A DNA stretch of 64,000 bases from Schaalia sp. Marseille-Q2122 (GTDB lineage Bacteria; Actinomycetota; Actinomycetes; Actinomycetales; Actinomycetaceae), in assembly GCF_903645355.1 (NCBI RefSeq), contig NZ_CAHJXR010000002.1, forward strand, positions 302,854-366,853. The letters are read 5' to 3'. The notes under the pieces are model-generated. The model saw only the letters and a program-made list of their open reading frames with translations. It was not told where the DNA came from and did no database searches. Below, one piece after another: positions 9,075-18,185 of the stretch; within the stretch, counting starts at the first letter, position 1; every line of letters starts with the position of its first letter. The position numbers and the translations under genes were made by a program.

Positions 9075-10409
9075 ATGGATCGACTTCAAGAACAGGTGCT
9101 GCGTGAAGTAGCCGAACGCAATATTCGTTTCATCCGCCTGTGGTTCACTGACGTTGCCGGCGTCTTGAAATCGGTGGCTATCGATCCAGGTGAACTCGAA
9201 GAGGCCTTCGAAGAAGGCATTGGCTTTGATGGCTCCGCCATTGAGGGATTGACCCGCGTCCACGAGTCCGACATGCTTTTGCGGCCCGATGCTTCGACCT
9301 TCCAGCTGCTGCCTTGGCATGACAGCGATAAGGCTGTCGCTCGCATGTTCTGCGATGTCTACACCCCCGATGGCCTGCAGGCACGCTCGGATCCTCGTGG
9401 TGCGCTGGAGCGCACAGTGGAACGGGCCCGCGCCATGGGTTTCACCGTTATGGTCCACCCGGAGATTGAGTTCTATCTCTTCCAGCAGCCCTTGACGGTC
9501 GACCATATGGTTCCCGTTGATAATGCGGGCTACTTTGATCACGTGACCCGGGGCGACTCGAATGATTTCCGCCGCCGCGCAGTGCAAATGCTTGAAGATT
9601 TTGGGATTAATGTGGAGTTCAGTCACCATGAGGGTGGTCCCGGACAAAACGAGATTGATCTGCGCGCTGTTGACGCGGTAACCGCTGCCGATAACATCAT
9701 GACGGCACGTACTGTTATTGAAGAAGTTGCCTTGCGTGAAGATATGGTGGCCTCTTTCATGCCCAAGCCTTTTATTGAGCATCCGGGCTCAGGCATGCAC
9801 ACCCATATTTCTTTGTTTGAAGGTGAAGAGAACGCCTTTTATGACCCGGCGGGTGAGTATGGTCTGTCGGCCACCGGGCGCCATTTCATTGCTGGCTTGC
9901 TTGAGCATGCGGCTGAAATGTGCGCGGTGACGAACCAGCACGTGAACTCCTATAAGCGCCTGTGGGGTGGGGGAGAGGCGCCCTCGTTTATCTGTTGGGG
10001 GCACAATAATCGTTCTGCCCTGGTGCGCGTGCCGGTGTATAAGCCGACGAAGCGTAGCTCAGCACGTATTGAGTACCGCGCCTTGGACCCTGCGGTGAAC
10101 CCTTACTTGGGTTTGGCGGTGTTGATCGCTGCTGGTCTTGACGGCATTGAACGGCGTCTGCCTTTGATGCCCGAGGCTGAGGACAATGTGTGGGATTTGT
10201 CGGAGAGGGAACGTCAGGTCTTGGGGATCGATCCTCTTCCTGCGTCTTTGCAGTCGGCGGCGGCGTTGATGCGCGGCTCAGAGCTGGTGGCGGCGACCCT
10301 TGGCGAGGAGGTCTTTGACTACGTGCTGCGCAATAAGGAGAAGGAGTGGCGTGAGTACCGGGCGCAGATTACGCCTCAGGAGCTTCGCGAGTTCATGAAG
10401 GTCAACTGA
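9075..10409 (+). CDS. glnA: Glutamine synthetase, type I, GlnA2-like
   Basis: This 444-residue enzyme makes glutamine from glutamate, ammonia and ATP. The N-terminal IGFDGSAIEG, the metal/glutamate-site segment HPGSGMHTHIS and the ATP-site GGGEAPSFICWGHNNRSA are present. It resembles mycobacterial GlnA2 (N-terminus MDRLQEQVLR, RFIRLWFTDV). At the place where adenylylated enzymes carry the target tyrosine (NLYDLP), this protein reads NVWDLSE, so the canonical modification site is absent. AAGGAG lies upstream of ATG 9075. The stop overlaps the glnE start by one base (TGATG). Confidence 0.95.
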   Translation: MDRLQEQVLREVAERNIRFIRLWFTDVAGVLKSVAIDPGELEEAFEEGIGFDGSAIEGLTRVHESDMLLRPDASTFQLLPWHDSDKAVARMFCDVYTPDGLQARSDPRGALERTVERARAMGFTVMVHPEIEFYLFQQPLTVDHMVPVDNAGYFDHVTRGDSNDFRRRAVQMLEDFGINVEFSHHEGGPGQNEIDLRAVDAVTAADNIMTARTVIEEVALREDMVASFMPKPFIEHPGSGMHTHISLFEGEENAFYDPAGEYGLSATGRHFIAGLLEHAAEMCAVTNQHVNSYKRLWGGGEAPSFICWGHNNRSALVRVPVYKPTKRSSARIEYRALDPAVNPYLGLAVLIAAGLDGIERRLPLMPEAEDNVWDLSERERQVLGIDPLPASLQSAAALMRGSELVAATLGEEVFDYVLRNKEKEWREYRAQITPQELREFMKVN

Positions 10410-13400
10410 TGGTGGTGGAGTCGCCGGGTTCTGCTTCCTTGGCGGAGGGGGATATCGGGGAGGTTGATGCGGGCCGCCCTGCCCGGCAGCGCGGTGGCCG
10501 TGATCTTCGCGCGCAGGAGTTGCGCGCGCGGGGGTTTACAAGCGTTGAACGCGCGCAGGTGATGTGTGAGGAACTGCCGGGCGATCCACAGTGGTGGGCT
10601 GAGTTGTGCGGGGCGAGTGCGGATCCTGATCTGTGTCTGTTGCAGATGATTCGCTTCCACGAGGTCGCTCCGGCAGTGGTTGCGGAGTTGGCGTCGGATG
10701 CGTTGCGTTCGAAGCGTCTTGCTGCGCTTTTTGGTATGTCTCGCCAGCTGGGCGACTATGTGGTCGCCCTTCCTGAGCGAGCGCGGTGGCTGTGGATGAA
10801 GCCTGATTCGGTGAGGAAGCACCTTCTTGAGGCAGTGTGTGCCATGCCGCTGAGCGATGGTGGCCAGTCCCTGGGGAGCGAGAAGGACGATGCCGATAGT
10901 GGCGGCACCGTTGTGTGTGCTGGGGTTGCGGCGGGCGTGGATGATGTGCGCCGGGCCTATCGTGAGGTCTTGTTGGGGATCGTGGCCGACGATCTTACGC
11001 ATGAGGATCCTGTGGCGTATATGCCTGAGGTCGGCCGCCGTATGGCTGAGTTGGTGGATGCGACGCTTGAGGCGGCGTTGTCCGTGGCGCGCCGTGATAT
11101 CGATCCTGAGGGGCGGGTTCCTCTGGCGGTGATTGCCATGGGGAAAACGGGAGCTGAGGAGCTCAATTACATTTCCGATGTTGACGTCGTCTATGTTTCC
11201 CAGGGTGATGAGGAGGCGCTGTCGATTGCAACTCGGCTTGCCTCAATGACCGCGCAGGTCTGTTCAGGGGCGGGTGGGGAAGAGCCGCTGTGGACGGTGG
11301 ATGCTGCCTTGCGTCCGGAGGGGAAGGATGGGGCGCTTGTTCGGACCCTGGATTCGTATAGGGCATATTGGAGTAAGTGGGCGCAAACCTGGGAGTTCCA
11401 GGCCTTGATGAAGGCGCGCTGCGCAGCTGGTGATGTGCGCCTGGGTAGTGATTTTGTGGAGGCGGCTGCTCCCTTCGTGTGGAGTGCGTCGAGCCGGGAG
11501 GGCTTCGTGGAGGCTGCGCGTTCCATGCGTGTGCGCGTTGAGCAGTCGGTGCCGCGAAAAGACGCTGATCGTGAGCTCAAGCTTGGGCGTGGGGGCCTGC
11601 GTGACGTGGAGTTTTCTGTGCAGCTTCTTCAGCTCGTCCACGGTCGTTATGATGATGCCCTCCATCAGCGCAATACTGTTGAGGCTCTGGCGGCTTTGAG
11701 CGCAGGTGGCTATGTGGCGCGCTCCCACGCTGCGGAGCTACGCGAGTGCTACACCTTCTTGCGGGCTGTGGAGCATCGCGCGCAGCTGCCGCGTATGCGG
11801 CGCACGCATTTGCTGCCCACGCAAGACAGTCAACTGCGGGCCTTGTGGCGTTCCTTTGGGGAGCGTTTCACCAGTGGGGAGGCCTTTACTCAGGAGCTTT
11901 CGCGGGTGCGTGCGCGCGTGCGCGCCTTGCACGAGGATATGTTCTATCGTCCGATCGTGGCGGCAACGGCGCAGTTGAGCCTCGATCAGGCGGGTCTGGT
12001 GGCGATGGACGCTGCGGGGTTGGACGAGGCCGGGGCGCAGGCTCGTCTTGCGGCGATTGGCTACCGCGACACTCGTGGTGCTTTTGGCCATATTCATGCT
12101 CTGACGGAGGGGACCTCGCGCAGGGCAACTATTCAACGCAATCTTTTGCCGATTGTGCTGTCGTGGCTTGCTGACGGTCCTGATCCTGATATGGGTCTGC
12201 TGAATTTCCGTACCTTGTCAGATCATATTGGCGATTCGCACTGGTATTTGGCGCTTTTGCGTGATTCGCGGGTCGCTGCCCAGCGCCTGTGCGAGGTGTT
12301 GTCAACGAGCCGTTGGATCGCGCAATCTTTGGAGCTTCGTCCTGAGGCTGTGCAGTGGTTGGATGATGACGCGTTGCTTGCTCCTGTGGGACGGGAGCGC
12401 TTGGGAATTGAGATGACTGCCCTGCTGAATCGTCATCCTGATGCGGAATCGGCGGCAACGAGGGTGAGGGCTGTTCGCAATCGTGAGTTGACTCGCGCTG
12501 CTATGGCCGATGCGGTGGACCATTTGCGGCCTGTCCGTCCTGAGATTGCTGCTGCTACTGATCAGGTGCTGGAGGCGGCCCTGGAGATCGCCTGCCGCGA
12601 GGAGTATGCCGTTTATGGCGAGCTGGTGGATGTGGCTTTCCTGGCGATGGGGCGTTATGGCGGGGAGGAGTCGTCTTTTGCCTCTGACGCGGATGTGATG
12701 GCTGTTCATCGCCCTCGTGAAGGAGTGTCGGAAGCCGGGGCTGCGGAGGCTGCGACACGGATTGTTCATCGGGTACGTACGCTCTTGGGCTCGACCTCTT
12801 CTCAGATGGGGGTGAGTTTGGATCTGGATCTGCGTCCGGAGGGGCGTAGCGGTCCGATGACGAAGACCCCGCAGGCCTATGAGGAGTACTACGGGCGCTG
12901 GGCTTTGGCTTGGGAGAGGCAGGCGCTGTTGCGTGCCCGCCCGGCTGCGGGGCCTGCGGATCTTTTGGTGGAGATGATGGCGTGCGTTGATGGAATTCGT
13001 TATGGGGAGCCATTGTCTGATGCGGCGCTGACCGAGATTCGCCTGTTGAAGGCGCGGATGGAGCGGGAGCGTTTACCTCGCGGCGTTGAACCTGCCCGCC
13101 ACGTCAAGCTCGGGCCGGGTGGTCTGACGGATGTTGAGTGGGTGGTGCAACTGCTCCAGCTTCAGCATGCCGCCACCTGCTCTGCACTGCGCACCACCTC
13201 TACGCTTGGGGCTTTGGAGGCCGCTTTGGGGGAGGGGCTGCTCGCTGGTGAGCAGGCGGAGGATTTGCGTCGGGCGTGGGAGTTGGCGGCGCGGATTCGT
13301 TCGGGCAATGTGTTGATTTCGGGTCGGATGAGCGGTGCAAAGCTTGATGTGCTGTCCCGTGATGTGCGCGATTCGATGCCGTTGGCGCGTTTGATGGGCT

Positions 13401-13498
13401 ATGGGCGTGGCCAGGAGAGTCAGCTTGAGGAGGATTGGTTGCGGGCGGCGCGCCGCGCGCGCGTGGTTATGGATGAGGTGTTTTACGGCTTGCATTAG
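10409..13498 (+). CDS. glnE: Bifunctional glutamine synthetase adenylyltransferase/deadenylylase
   Basis: This 1029-residue regulator attaches or removes AMP on glutamine synthetase in response to nitrogen status. Two nucleotidyltransferase cores are visible. The first is at about residues 245-263 (GKTGAEELNYISDVDVVYV), with the partner segment LRPEGKDGALVRTL; the second is near 748-766 (GRYGGEESSFASDADVM), with LRPEGRSGPMTKT. Helical GlnE domains follow each. Its length is slightly above the usual 950-1000. It is coupled to the upstream glnA, although that GlnA lacks the classical target tyrosine, so the real substrate may be another GlnA elsewhere in the genome. Confidence 0.95.
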   Translation: MVVESPGSASLAEGDIGEVDAGRPARQRGGRDLRAQELRARGFTSVERAQVMCEELPGDPQWWAELCGASADPDLCLLQMIRFHEVAPAVVAELASDALRSKRLAALFGMSRQLGDYVVALPERARWLWMKPDSVRKHLLEAVCAMPLSDGGQSLGSEKDDADSGGTVVCAGVAAGVDDVRRAYREVLLGIVADDLTHEDPVAYMPEVGRRMAELVDATLEAALSVARRDIDPEGRVPLAVIAMGKTGAEELNYISDVDVVYVSQGDEEALSIATRLASMTAQVCSGAGGEEPLWTVDAALRPEGKDGALVRTLDSYRAYWSKWAQTWEFQALMKARCAAGDVRLGSDFVEAAAPFVWSASSREGFVEAARSMRVRVEQSVPRKDADRELKLGRGGLRDVEFSVQLLQLVHGRYDDALHQRNTVEALAALSAGGYVARSHAAELRECYTFLRAVEHRAQLPRMRRTHLLPTQDSQLRALWRSFGERFTSGEAFTQELSRVRARVRALHEDMFYRPIVAATAQLSLDQAGLVAMDAAGLDEAGAQARLAAIGYRDTRGAFGHIHALTEGTSRRATIQRNLLPIVLSWLADGPDPDMGLLNFRTLSDHIGDSHWYLALLRDSRVAAQRLCEVLSTSRWIAQSLELRPEAVQWLDDDALLAPVGRERLGIEMTALLNRHPDAESAATRVRAVRNRELTRAAMADAVDHLRPVRPEIAAATDQVLEAALEIACREEYAVYGELVDVAFLAMGRYGGEESSFASDADVMAVHRPREGVSEAGAAEAATRIVHRVRTLLGSTSSQMGVSLDLDLRPEGRSGPMTKTPQAYEEYYGRWALAWERQALLRARPAAGPADLLVEMMACVDGIRYGEPLSDAALTEIRLLKARMERERLPRGVEPARHVKLGPGGLTDVEWVVQLLQLQHAATCSALRTTSTLGALEAALGEGLLAGEQAEDLRRAWELAARIRSGNVLISGRMSGAKLDVLSRDVRDSMPLARLMGYGRGQESQLEEDWLRAARRARVVMDEVFYGLH

Positions 13499-13555
13499 GG
13501 GTGCGATAGCGCCTGTGATGACCCGCGATGCGGTGTAGGCGACGTCATTGCGTTT

Positions 13556-13599
13556 TTGTGAAGGCGATCCTGCGCTTGCTATAATGATAACGATTATCA
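13556..13599 (+). promoter_or_regulatory. Promoter with overlapping Fur/Zur-like operator
   Basis: TTGTGA (13556-13561) and TATAAT (13580-13585) are separated by 18 bp. The palindrome TGATAA-CGA-TTATCA (13585-13599) overlaps the -10 box. Bases 13580-13598 agree with the classical Fur box at 16 of 19 positions, and the palindrome also resembles actinobacterial Zur sites. A bound metal-loaded repressor would block polymerase. The downstream product carries histidine-rich surface domains associated with metal-uptake loci, so zinc (Zur) control is the favoured inference. Confidence 0.7.
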
Positions 13600-13621
13600 A
13601 TAGTAGTGAGTGAGGATCGGA

Positions 13622-15460
13622 ATGCTCACGAGGCGTTCACACGTGCAACAGTCTTTCCGCAAAGACCACAACCCCGCCCTCTCCCAGGGCGTCGGACACC
13701 CCCAAAACCGGGCACTACTGCGCCGAACATTGAGCGCCGCAGTCGCCCTCCTCCTCGGTACCGTCACAACAGGTGTCTTCGCCGACAGCGCCTACGCCGG
13801 GCCCGACCAGGACCGCGTGACCATCACCCGCCAGCACGTTGACGCTCCCGTTCCTGCCTGGAACTCGGCCGCAAAAACTCTCTCTATCCAAGTGGGACAA
13901 GACCCTGCTGACAGGCGCGTTCTTTGGCTTGGGCGCGGGTGGGGTGGCAGTTCGGCCTATCCAATCGTCAAGCACCTCTTCTCCGTCCCTGAGGATCCCG
14001 AACTTGCCTTCCTCGGTGAGGTCGGCACCATGTGGCTCTCTGCCCCTCAGGATCCCGGGCCTGGTAATACCCCCATTTGGGCGGGCATTGGTGTCGATGG
14101 ATCCCTCTTTGGCGCCGCCTCACGCTTTGAAGCAGGAAACTATGTTCTTGATCTCGTGAGCGTTCATGGTCCTGGCCGCATGGAACTCTTCACCCGTACC
14201 TCAGCCGGTGTGCGTCGAAGCTGGTCAAGCCACGACAAGGCCTACCGCACGATCTTTAACCCCCGGCACATGCATGCCTTCACAACCTTCTCCAAGCCGG
14301 GTCGTTACGAACTCAATGTGGCAGCTGTCGCGCGCGACGCACGAGGCAAGACCGTCTACACCTCCCGCGTGACCCCTGTCGTCTGGCAGGTGGGCGGTAC
14401 TCGGCCCGACCACGGAACGGTGAAGGACGTCCGGGCAGCTTTCGCGCAGGCTCGCACTCAACGCGCCGATGGTGGCTCAGCCCAGCCTGAACTCACCATC
14501 GCCCAGAAGACGAACTTCCTCGTCGTCGGCGATGACGCTCTCACCGACTTCCTCTTCACAACGGGGAATACGAGCGACCGCGGCACCCTCGTCGTCACGA
14601 TTGACGGCTACTACATGACCGAAGTGCCGGTCGAGAATGGCGCGGCCTCCTTTGATGAGATGATCGGTGATGGAGCATCCACTTTCCAGGCCATCTACAT
14701 TCCTGGTGACGGCGCCAGCGCGCGCTGGGCCTCCCAGCCCGTGGAATTCTCGCGTCAGCACAAGGACCCGGTGAGGATCACTCAGGGAACTGACGAACTG
14801 GTCGCTGAGGGCGCGCGGGAGATTTCGCCCACCCTCACTGCCCAGGACCAGCAGGTCAGCAGCGGCGCCATTGAATTGGCCATTATGCCCCTGCCAGATG
14901 GCGAGGGGCACTCCGTTGCCCTGCGGGGCGATCAGCGCCTCAACGCCACCTTCACCCTGGGTTTCTACCCGAATAAGCGCACCGACATCGCGGATTGCTC
15001 CTCCGAAGGAAAACTCGTCAACGGTCAGGCACTCTTTGTCGCCCACATGAACTACTGCAAGGACTCTGCGGTTGCTCGAGTCTCCATCGTGCCCCACCCC
15101 TACGCGAATGTAGCGCCGGTGACCCTGACCATCAATAACCCTGATATCTCGACGGCTCGGGTTTACCCTTTAACGCTGCCGCTGCGGGCCAATAATGACT
15201 ACGACCTGCACACCGAGCCGCCCGTTGACGAGGCACCCGGGACGCCAGATTCTCCCGGGACGCCTGGTGGCTCAGGTTCCCCAGCGCCCAGCCCAAGCCC
15301 CAGCCTCAACCCCTGCCCAAGCCCGACCTTCCCCCGATCGTGGAAGAAGCGCCCGCTGTTGAGCCCTCTCGACTGCACCTCTTGCGATTCGTCAGGGGCA
15401 CCTGGATATCCGCCTGGCGCCCACTGCCAGTGGCAGCCTCGAAATGGCGATCAAGGATGA
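13622..15460 (+). CDS. Secreted surface-anchored-type protein, N-terminal part, frame lost at its end
   Basis: The product starts with a basic stretch and a signal peptide (hydrophobic core AAVALLLGTVTTGVFA, probable cleavage after AYA). Two repeats typical of actinobacterial surface-anchored (choice-of-anchor M) proteins follow. One contains HMHAFTTFSKPGRYEL, the HxH-FS-PG-Y pattern found in proteins linked to metal-uptake ABC systems. The proline-rich linker starts near base 15230. After about base 15285 the sequence in this frame stops resembling the family (Cys/Trp/Lys-rich) and ends at 15460, while neighbouring frames carry the expected continuation. ATG 13622 is preferred over GTG 13610 because GAGG precedes it. 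It is expressed from the Fur/Zur-like promoter. It is probably the front part of one frameshifted gene. Confidence 0.75.
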   Translation: MLTRRSHVQQSFRKDHNPALSQGVGHPQNRALLRRTLSAAVALLLGTVTTGVFADSAYAGPDQDRVTITRQHVDAPVPAWNSAAKTLSIQVGQDPADRRVLWLGRGWGGSSAYPIVKHLFSVPEDPELAFLGEVGTMWLSAPQDPGPGNTPIWAGIGVDGSLFGAASRFEAGNYVLDLVSVHGPGRMELFTRTSAGVRRSWSSHDKAYRTIFNPRHMHAFTTFSKPGRYELNVAAVARDARGKTVYTSRVTPVVWQVGGTRPDHGTVKDVRAAFAQARTQRADGGSAQPELTIAQKTNFLVVGDDALTDFLFTTGNTSDRGTLVVTIDGYYMTEVPVENGAASFDEMIGDGASTFQAIYIPGDGASARWASQPVEFSRQHKDPVRITQGTDELVAEGAREISPTLTAQDQQVSSGAIELAIMPLPDGEGHSVALRGDQRLNATFTLGFYPNKRTDIADCSSEGKLVNGQALFVAHMNYCKDSAVARVSIVPHPYANVAPVTLTINNPDISTARVYPLTLPLRANNDYDLHTEPPVDEAPGTPDSPGTPGGSGSPAPSPSPSLNPCPSPTFPRSWKKRPLLSPLDCTSCDSSGAPGYPPGAHCQWQPRNGDQG

Positions 15461-16655
15461 CAGTCTGAGCGGCGAGAATCGCAGCCTCTTGCGTGAACCC
15501 TCCGCTGTGACCTTGGTTGTGCCGCGTTCCGCGCGTGAACGTCGTACTGAGCAGATGGCTCATCCCTCGTTGAACTTCCTTGGCCCCGTGGGTGCAGAGT
15601 TCTATGTTCTGCCCGAAACACAGGTGAATTCCCTCATCTGGCCCGGTTTTTCCACAGAGGGTATCGATTATGGGAAGTACCCGCAGGGCATTGATTATGA
15701 GGTCACCTTGGCCGAGGGCCCTGCGAATGGTGCAGTGTCCTTCCTCACGTCGGCGGGAATCGGACAGGGGATTGATCTTCGCGTGCATTCGAAGGACGCT
15801 GAGAAGAAGTGGATCCGCACCAGTGAGAGCACCCACCTGCACGGTGCCTGGGTGTTCAGTGAGCCCGGTGTGTACCGCGTGTCCGTGCGTGCCGTGAGCG
15901 GTACTACGGAGATCGCTCCAGCGAAGATCTTCACCTTTGCTGTGGATCAGGACCGTCAGGAACAGCCTCCTGTGGACAGCCCTCGTCATGGCCAGGATGG
16001 GACGCCGAGTGATGACAAGGCAGACACAAAGCCCGCACCAAACAGCCCAGGTGCGCCGGCTCCTGGGGCAAATGCTCCCGCTCCCAACCAGCCTGATCTG
16101 CGCAGGGACATTAATGAGATCAAGGGGATGACGGCACCGAAGAACGCTGATTCTTCGGGATCTGGCAACTCTTCTGCGGGGGCTGACAAGCCTTCGGGCA
16201 GTGCCGGGGCGCAGGCTTCCTCAACGGCACAGGGCTCCTCTTCCACACAGGCTCCCTCGGCCTCTGCCTCTTCCTCTGAGGGGCGCAGTAGCGCCCGTTC
16301 CTCTCAACGTGTGGGCCGCGTGGTCGATATTTCCTCTGGAAACTCCGCATCGTCAGCCCAGAGCGCCCGGTCGGCTGAGAAGCCGCAAAGCGGCGATGCC
16401 GCACAGTCTGGCTCCGCTGCGAAGAAGGACGCGCAGAAGAAGAAAGCGAAGGCCGCGAAGGCATCTGCCGGTGCGCGTGGCACTGATAACGCCCAAAGCG
16501 CCTCCGCAGATGGCGGGCAGTCCGCAGAGGCCCTCTCGGCCGTCAACACCGTGCTGGGCGGCTACTCTCCAGCAACCGTGGGCACCATTCTCGCTGCGGT
16601 CATCGTTGCGGGGATCGTCATTGTGTTGGCCGTGAGAAAGAGCCTCCGCTCTTAA
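15444..16655 (+). CDS. Surface-anchored-type protein, C-terminal part (continuation of the broken gene)
   Basis: The open frame extends upstream to 15363, and the homology-like sequence begins there (RQGHLDIRLAPTASGS). ATG 15444 therefore lies inside a domain, has no ribosome site, and is unlikely to be a true start. The domain ends with THLHGAWVFSEPGVYRV, another HxH-FS-PG-Y repeat. A long Ser/Ala/Gln-rich low-complexity stalk follows (about bases 15960-16540), then a single C-terminal membrane helix (TVGTILAAVIVAGIVIVLAV) and a short basic tail RKSLRS. No LPxTG motif is seen, so it is a membrane-anchored rather than sortase-linked end. Confidence 0.72.
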   Translation: MAIKDDSLSGENRSLLREPSAVTLVVPRSARERRTEQMAHPSLNFLGPVGAEFYVLPETQVNSLIWPGFSTEGIDYGKYPQGIDYEVTLAEGPANGAVSFLTSAGIGQGIDLRVHSKDAEKKWIRTSESTHLHGAWVFSEPGVYRVSVRAVSGTTEIAPAKIFTFAVDQDRQEQPPVDSPRHGQDGTPSDDKADTKPAPNSPGAPAPGANAPAPNQPDLRRDINEIKGMTAPKNADSSGSGNSSAGADKPSGSAGAQASSTAQGSSSTQAPSASASSSEGRSSARSSQRVGRVVDISSGNSASSAQSARSAEKPQSGDAAQSGSAAKKDAQKKKAKAAKASAGARGTDNAQSASADGGQSAEALSAVNTVLGGYSPATVGTILAAVIVAGIVIVLAVRKSLRS

Positions 16656-16660
16656 GGAGG

Positions 16661-16691
16661 AGGCCTCGCCGACGCAAAGCCGACGAGGCCT
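16661..16691 (+). terminator. Hairpin after the surface-protein gene
   Basis: AGGCCTCG (16661-16668) pairs with CGAGGCCT (16684-16691). The 15-nt loop contains most of a GCCGACG direct repeat. There is no clear T-run, so termination is inferred from position. Confidence 0.45.
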
Positions 16692-16818
16692 AGCTCCGCA
16701 CGCTGCACAGAAGTGCTGTGGGGCAGGAGCTTGATGGAGTGTTTCTTCCCTGGACGGTGAGTGAGAAGATTGTCCAGCGGGCCAATCCTGCCCGCATCGC
16801 GATTGCAAGGATGATGGA

Positions 16819-17526
16819 ATGCGCTTGGTACTGGTTCGTCACGGTCAAACCTCGTCAAATGCCACGGGAGCACTTGACACGGGCAGGCCGGGTGCCCCCC
16901 TCAATGGCTGCGGACAGGAACAAGCCCACTCCCTCGCTCGGCGCTGGGAGAGCGAGGTCGCAGCCCCACCTTCGGCCATCGCCGTCTCGCCCCTGACGCG
17001 CACCCGTCAAACGGCAGCGCCCCTGTGCGAGCGTTACGGCATTACACCCATGGTTCGCCCTGGTATTCGTGAGGTGCGCTCAGGCGACCTGGAGATGAAC
17101 GCCTCCCTGTCCGACATTGGGCGCTACATGGGCACCCTTGCCCCGTGGGCCGGTGGAGACTGGGATGTGCGGATGCCCGGTGGTGAGAGTGGGCGGGAGA
17201 TTCTTGGTCGCGCACTTCCTGTTGTGCAAGAGGTCCTCCTCCATGCCTTTGATGTGGCTGGCGAGCACGGCGTCGGTGTGATTGTCGCCCATGGGGCGCT
17301 CAATCGTGTCATTGCAGCGACGCTTGCCCCAGAGATCACTGTCCCGCTCGTTATGAAGTACCGCCTCGAGAACACACATACTGCCGTCCTAGACCTGCCT
17401 TCTTCTTCCGCCCTTGAATCGCTCGATGCGATGCTGGGCGGCTTTGAAGCACAGACCTGGAATGAGCGTCCCGTGGGGGAATGGGACGTCTCTGACGGCG
17501 TTGTCATGAGTCTGAATAACGGCTGA
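16819..17526 (+). CDS. Histidine phosphatase family protein (phosphoglycerate mutase-like)
   Basis: This 235-residue protein opens with LVLVRHGQTSSN, the RHG phosphohistidine motif of the branch-1 histidine phosphatase fold, and has the second catalytic histidine in IVAHGALN near residue 157. The substrate is unknown; cofactor-dependent phosphoglycerate mutase is unlikely because flanking motifs differ. AAGGA sits 7 nt before ATG 16819. It stands alone between the surface gene and a PH-like membrane gene. Confidence 0.85.
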   Translation: MRLVLVRHGQTSSNATGALDTGRPGAPLNGCGQEQAHSLARRWESEVAAPPSAIAVSPLTRTRQTAAPLCERYGITPMVRPGIREVRSGDLEMNASLSDIGRYMGTLAPWAGGDWDVRMPGGESGREILGRALPVVQEVLLHAFDVAGEHGVGVIVAHGALNRVIAATLAPEITVPLVMKYRLENTHTAVLDLPSSSALESLDAMLGGFEAQTWNERPVGEWDVSDGVVMSLNNG

Positions 17527-17627
17527 GCCCACGCCAAGAATCGACACACAGTGTGATCCCCTGCACTTTTTGCGCTGGGCTGGGAGAATGGAAGTGTCAC
17601 TTTGCAACGGCGCGAAAGGGGCCAGCC

Positions 17628-18185
17628 ATGTCGGATCACACGCTCTCTCCCGCTCAGCCCGAAGTGCTCTTCGAGGGCGTTCGGACTTTCTCGACCGAAA
17701 AGCGGCGCGTCTGGAAATTCATGATGATCGCGATGGGCATCATCACCCTCTTGGCCTGCATCGCCATCATCCGCTGGATGCTCACCGACTCAGAGTCCAT
17801 CAACACCTGGGTCATGGCGTTGGTTGCCGTTGTCATCGCCCTCGCCCTCGTCGGTGTCGCTACCGTGGGGCGCACGCGCATCGAGTGGCGCCTGACTCGT
17901 GAAGACTTCATCGTTCAAGAAAGTGTCATTGGCACTTCCCGCACGATCCCTCTGGACACGATCCGTGCCGTTGTGGAGCATCCTGACAACGAGGACCTTG
18001 CCGGTTTTGGAGTGCGTTTGAAGAACGGTCTTGTTTACTTCTCTGTCGGAGCGCCCCTCATTCGCCTTCACATTGATGGGCGGCGCGACATCGTCCTGTC
18101 TGTGACCAACAGCGACGCTGACTTCCTCATGCGTGAACTGGGCGAGCGCCCACCTCGGCACGTGGATCATTCCGTTGTGGAGTGA
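17628..18185 (+). CDS. PH domain-like membrane protein
   Basis: This 185-residue protein has two adjacent membrane helices (about residues 33-56 and 64-86). A bacterial PH-like domain (about 90-165) follows, with the usual WRLTREDFIVQESVIGTSRTIPLDTI pattern split over two strands. The function is unknown; such proteins are common short membrane proteins in actinobacteria. The longer frame from 17553 is rejected because AAAGGGG lies just before ATG 17628. The 3' end overlaps the convergent small gene by 19 bp. Confidence 0.78.
   Translation: MSDHTLSPAQPEVLFEGVRTFSTEKRRVWKFMMIAMGIITLLACIAIIRWMLTDSESINTWVMALVAVVIALALVGVATVGRTRIEWRLTREDFIVQESVIGTSRTIPLDTIRAVVEHPDNEDLAGFGVRLKNGLVYFSVGAPLIRLHIDGRRDIVLSVTNSDADFLMRELGERPPRHVDHSVVE

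Noticed and set aside
15444..15470. ATG 15444 as a genuine start of a separate surface protein
   Set aside because: There is no ribosome site, and the domain homology clearly begins upstream in the same frame at 15363.
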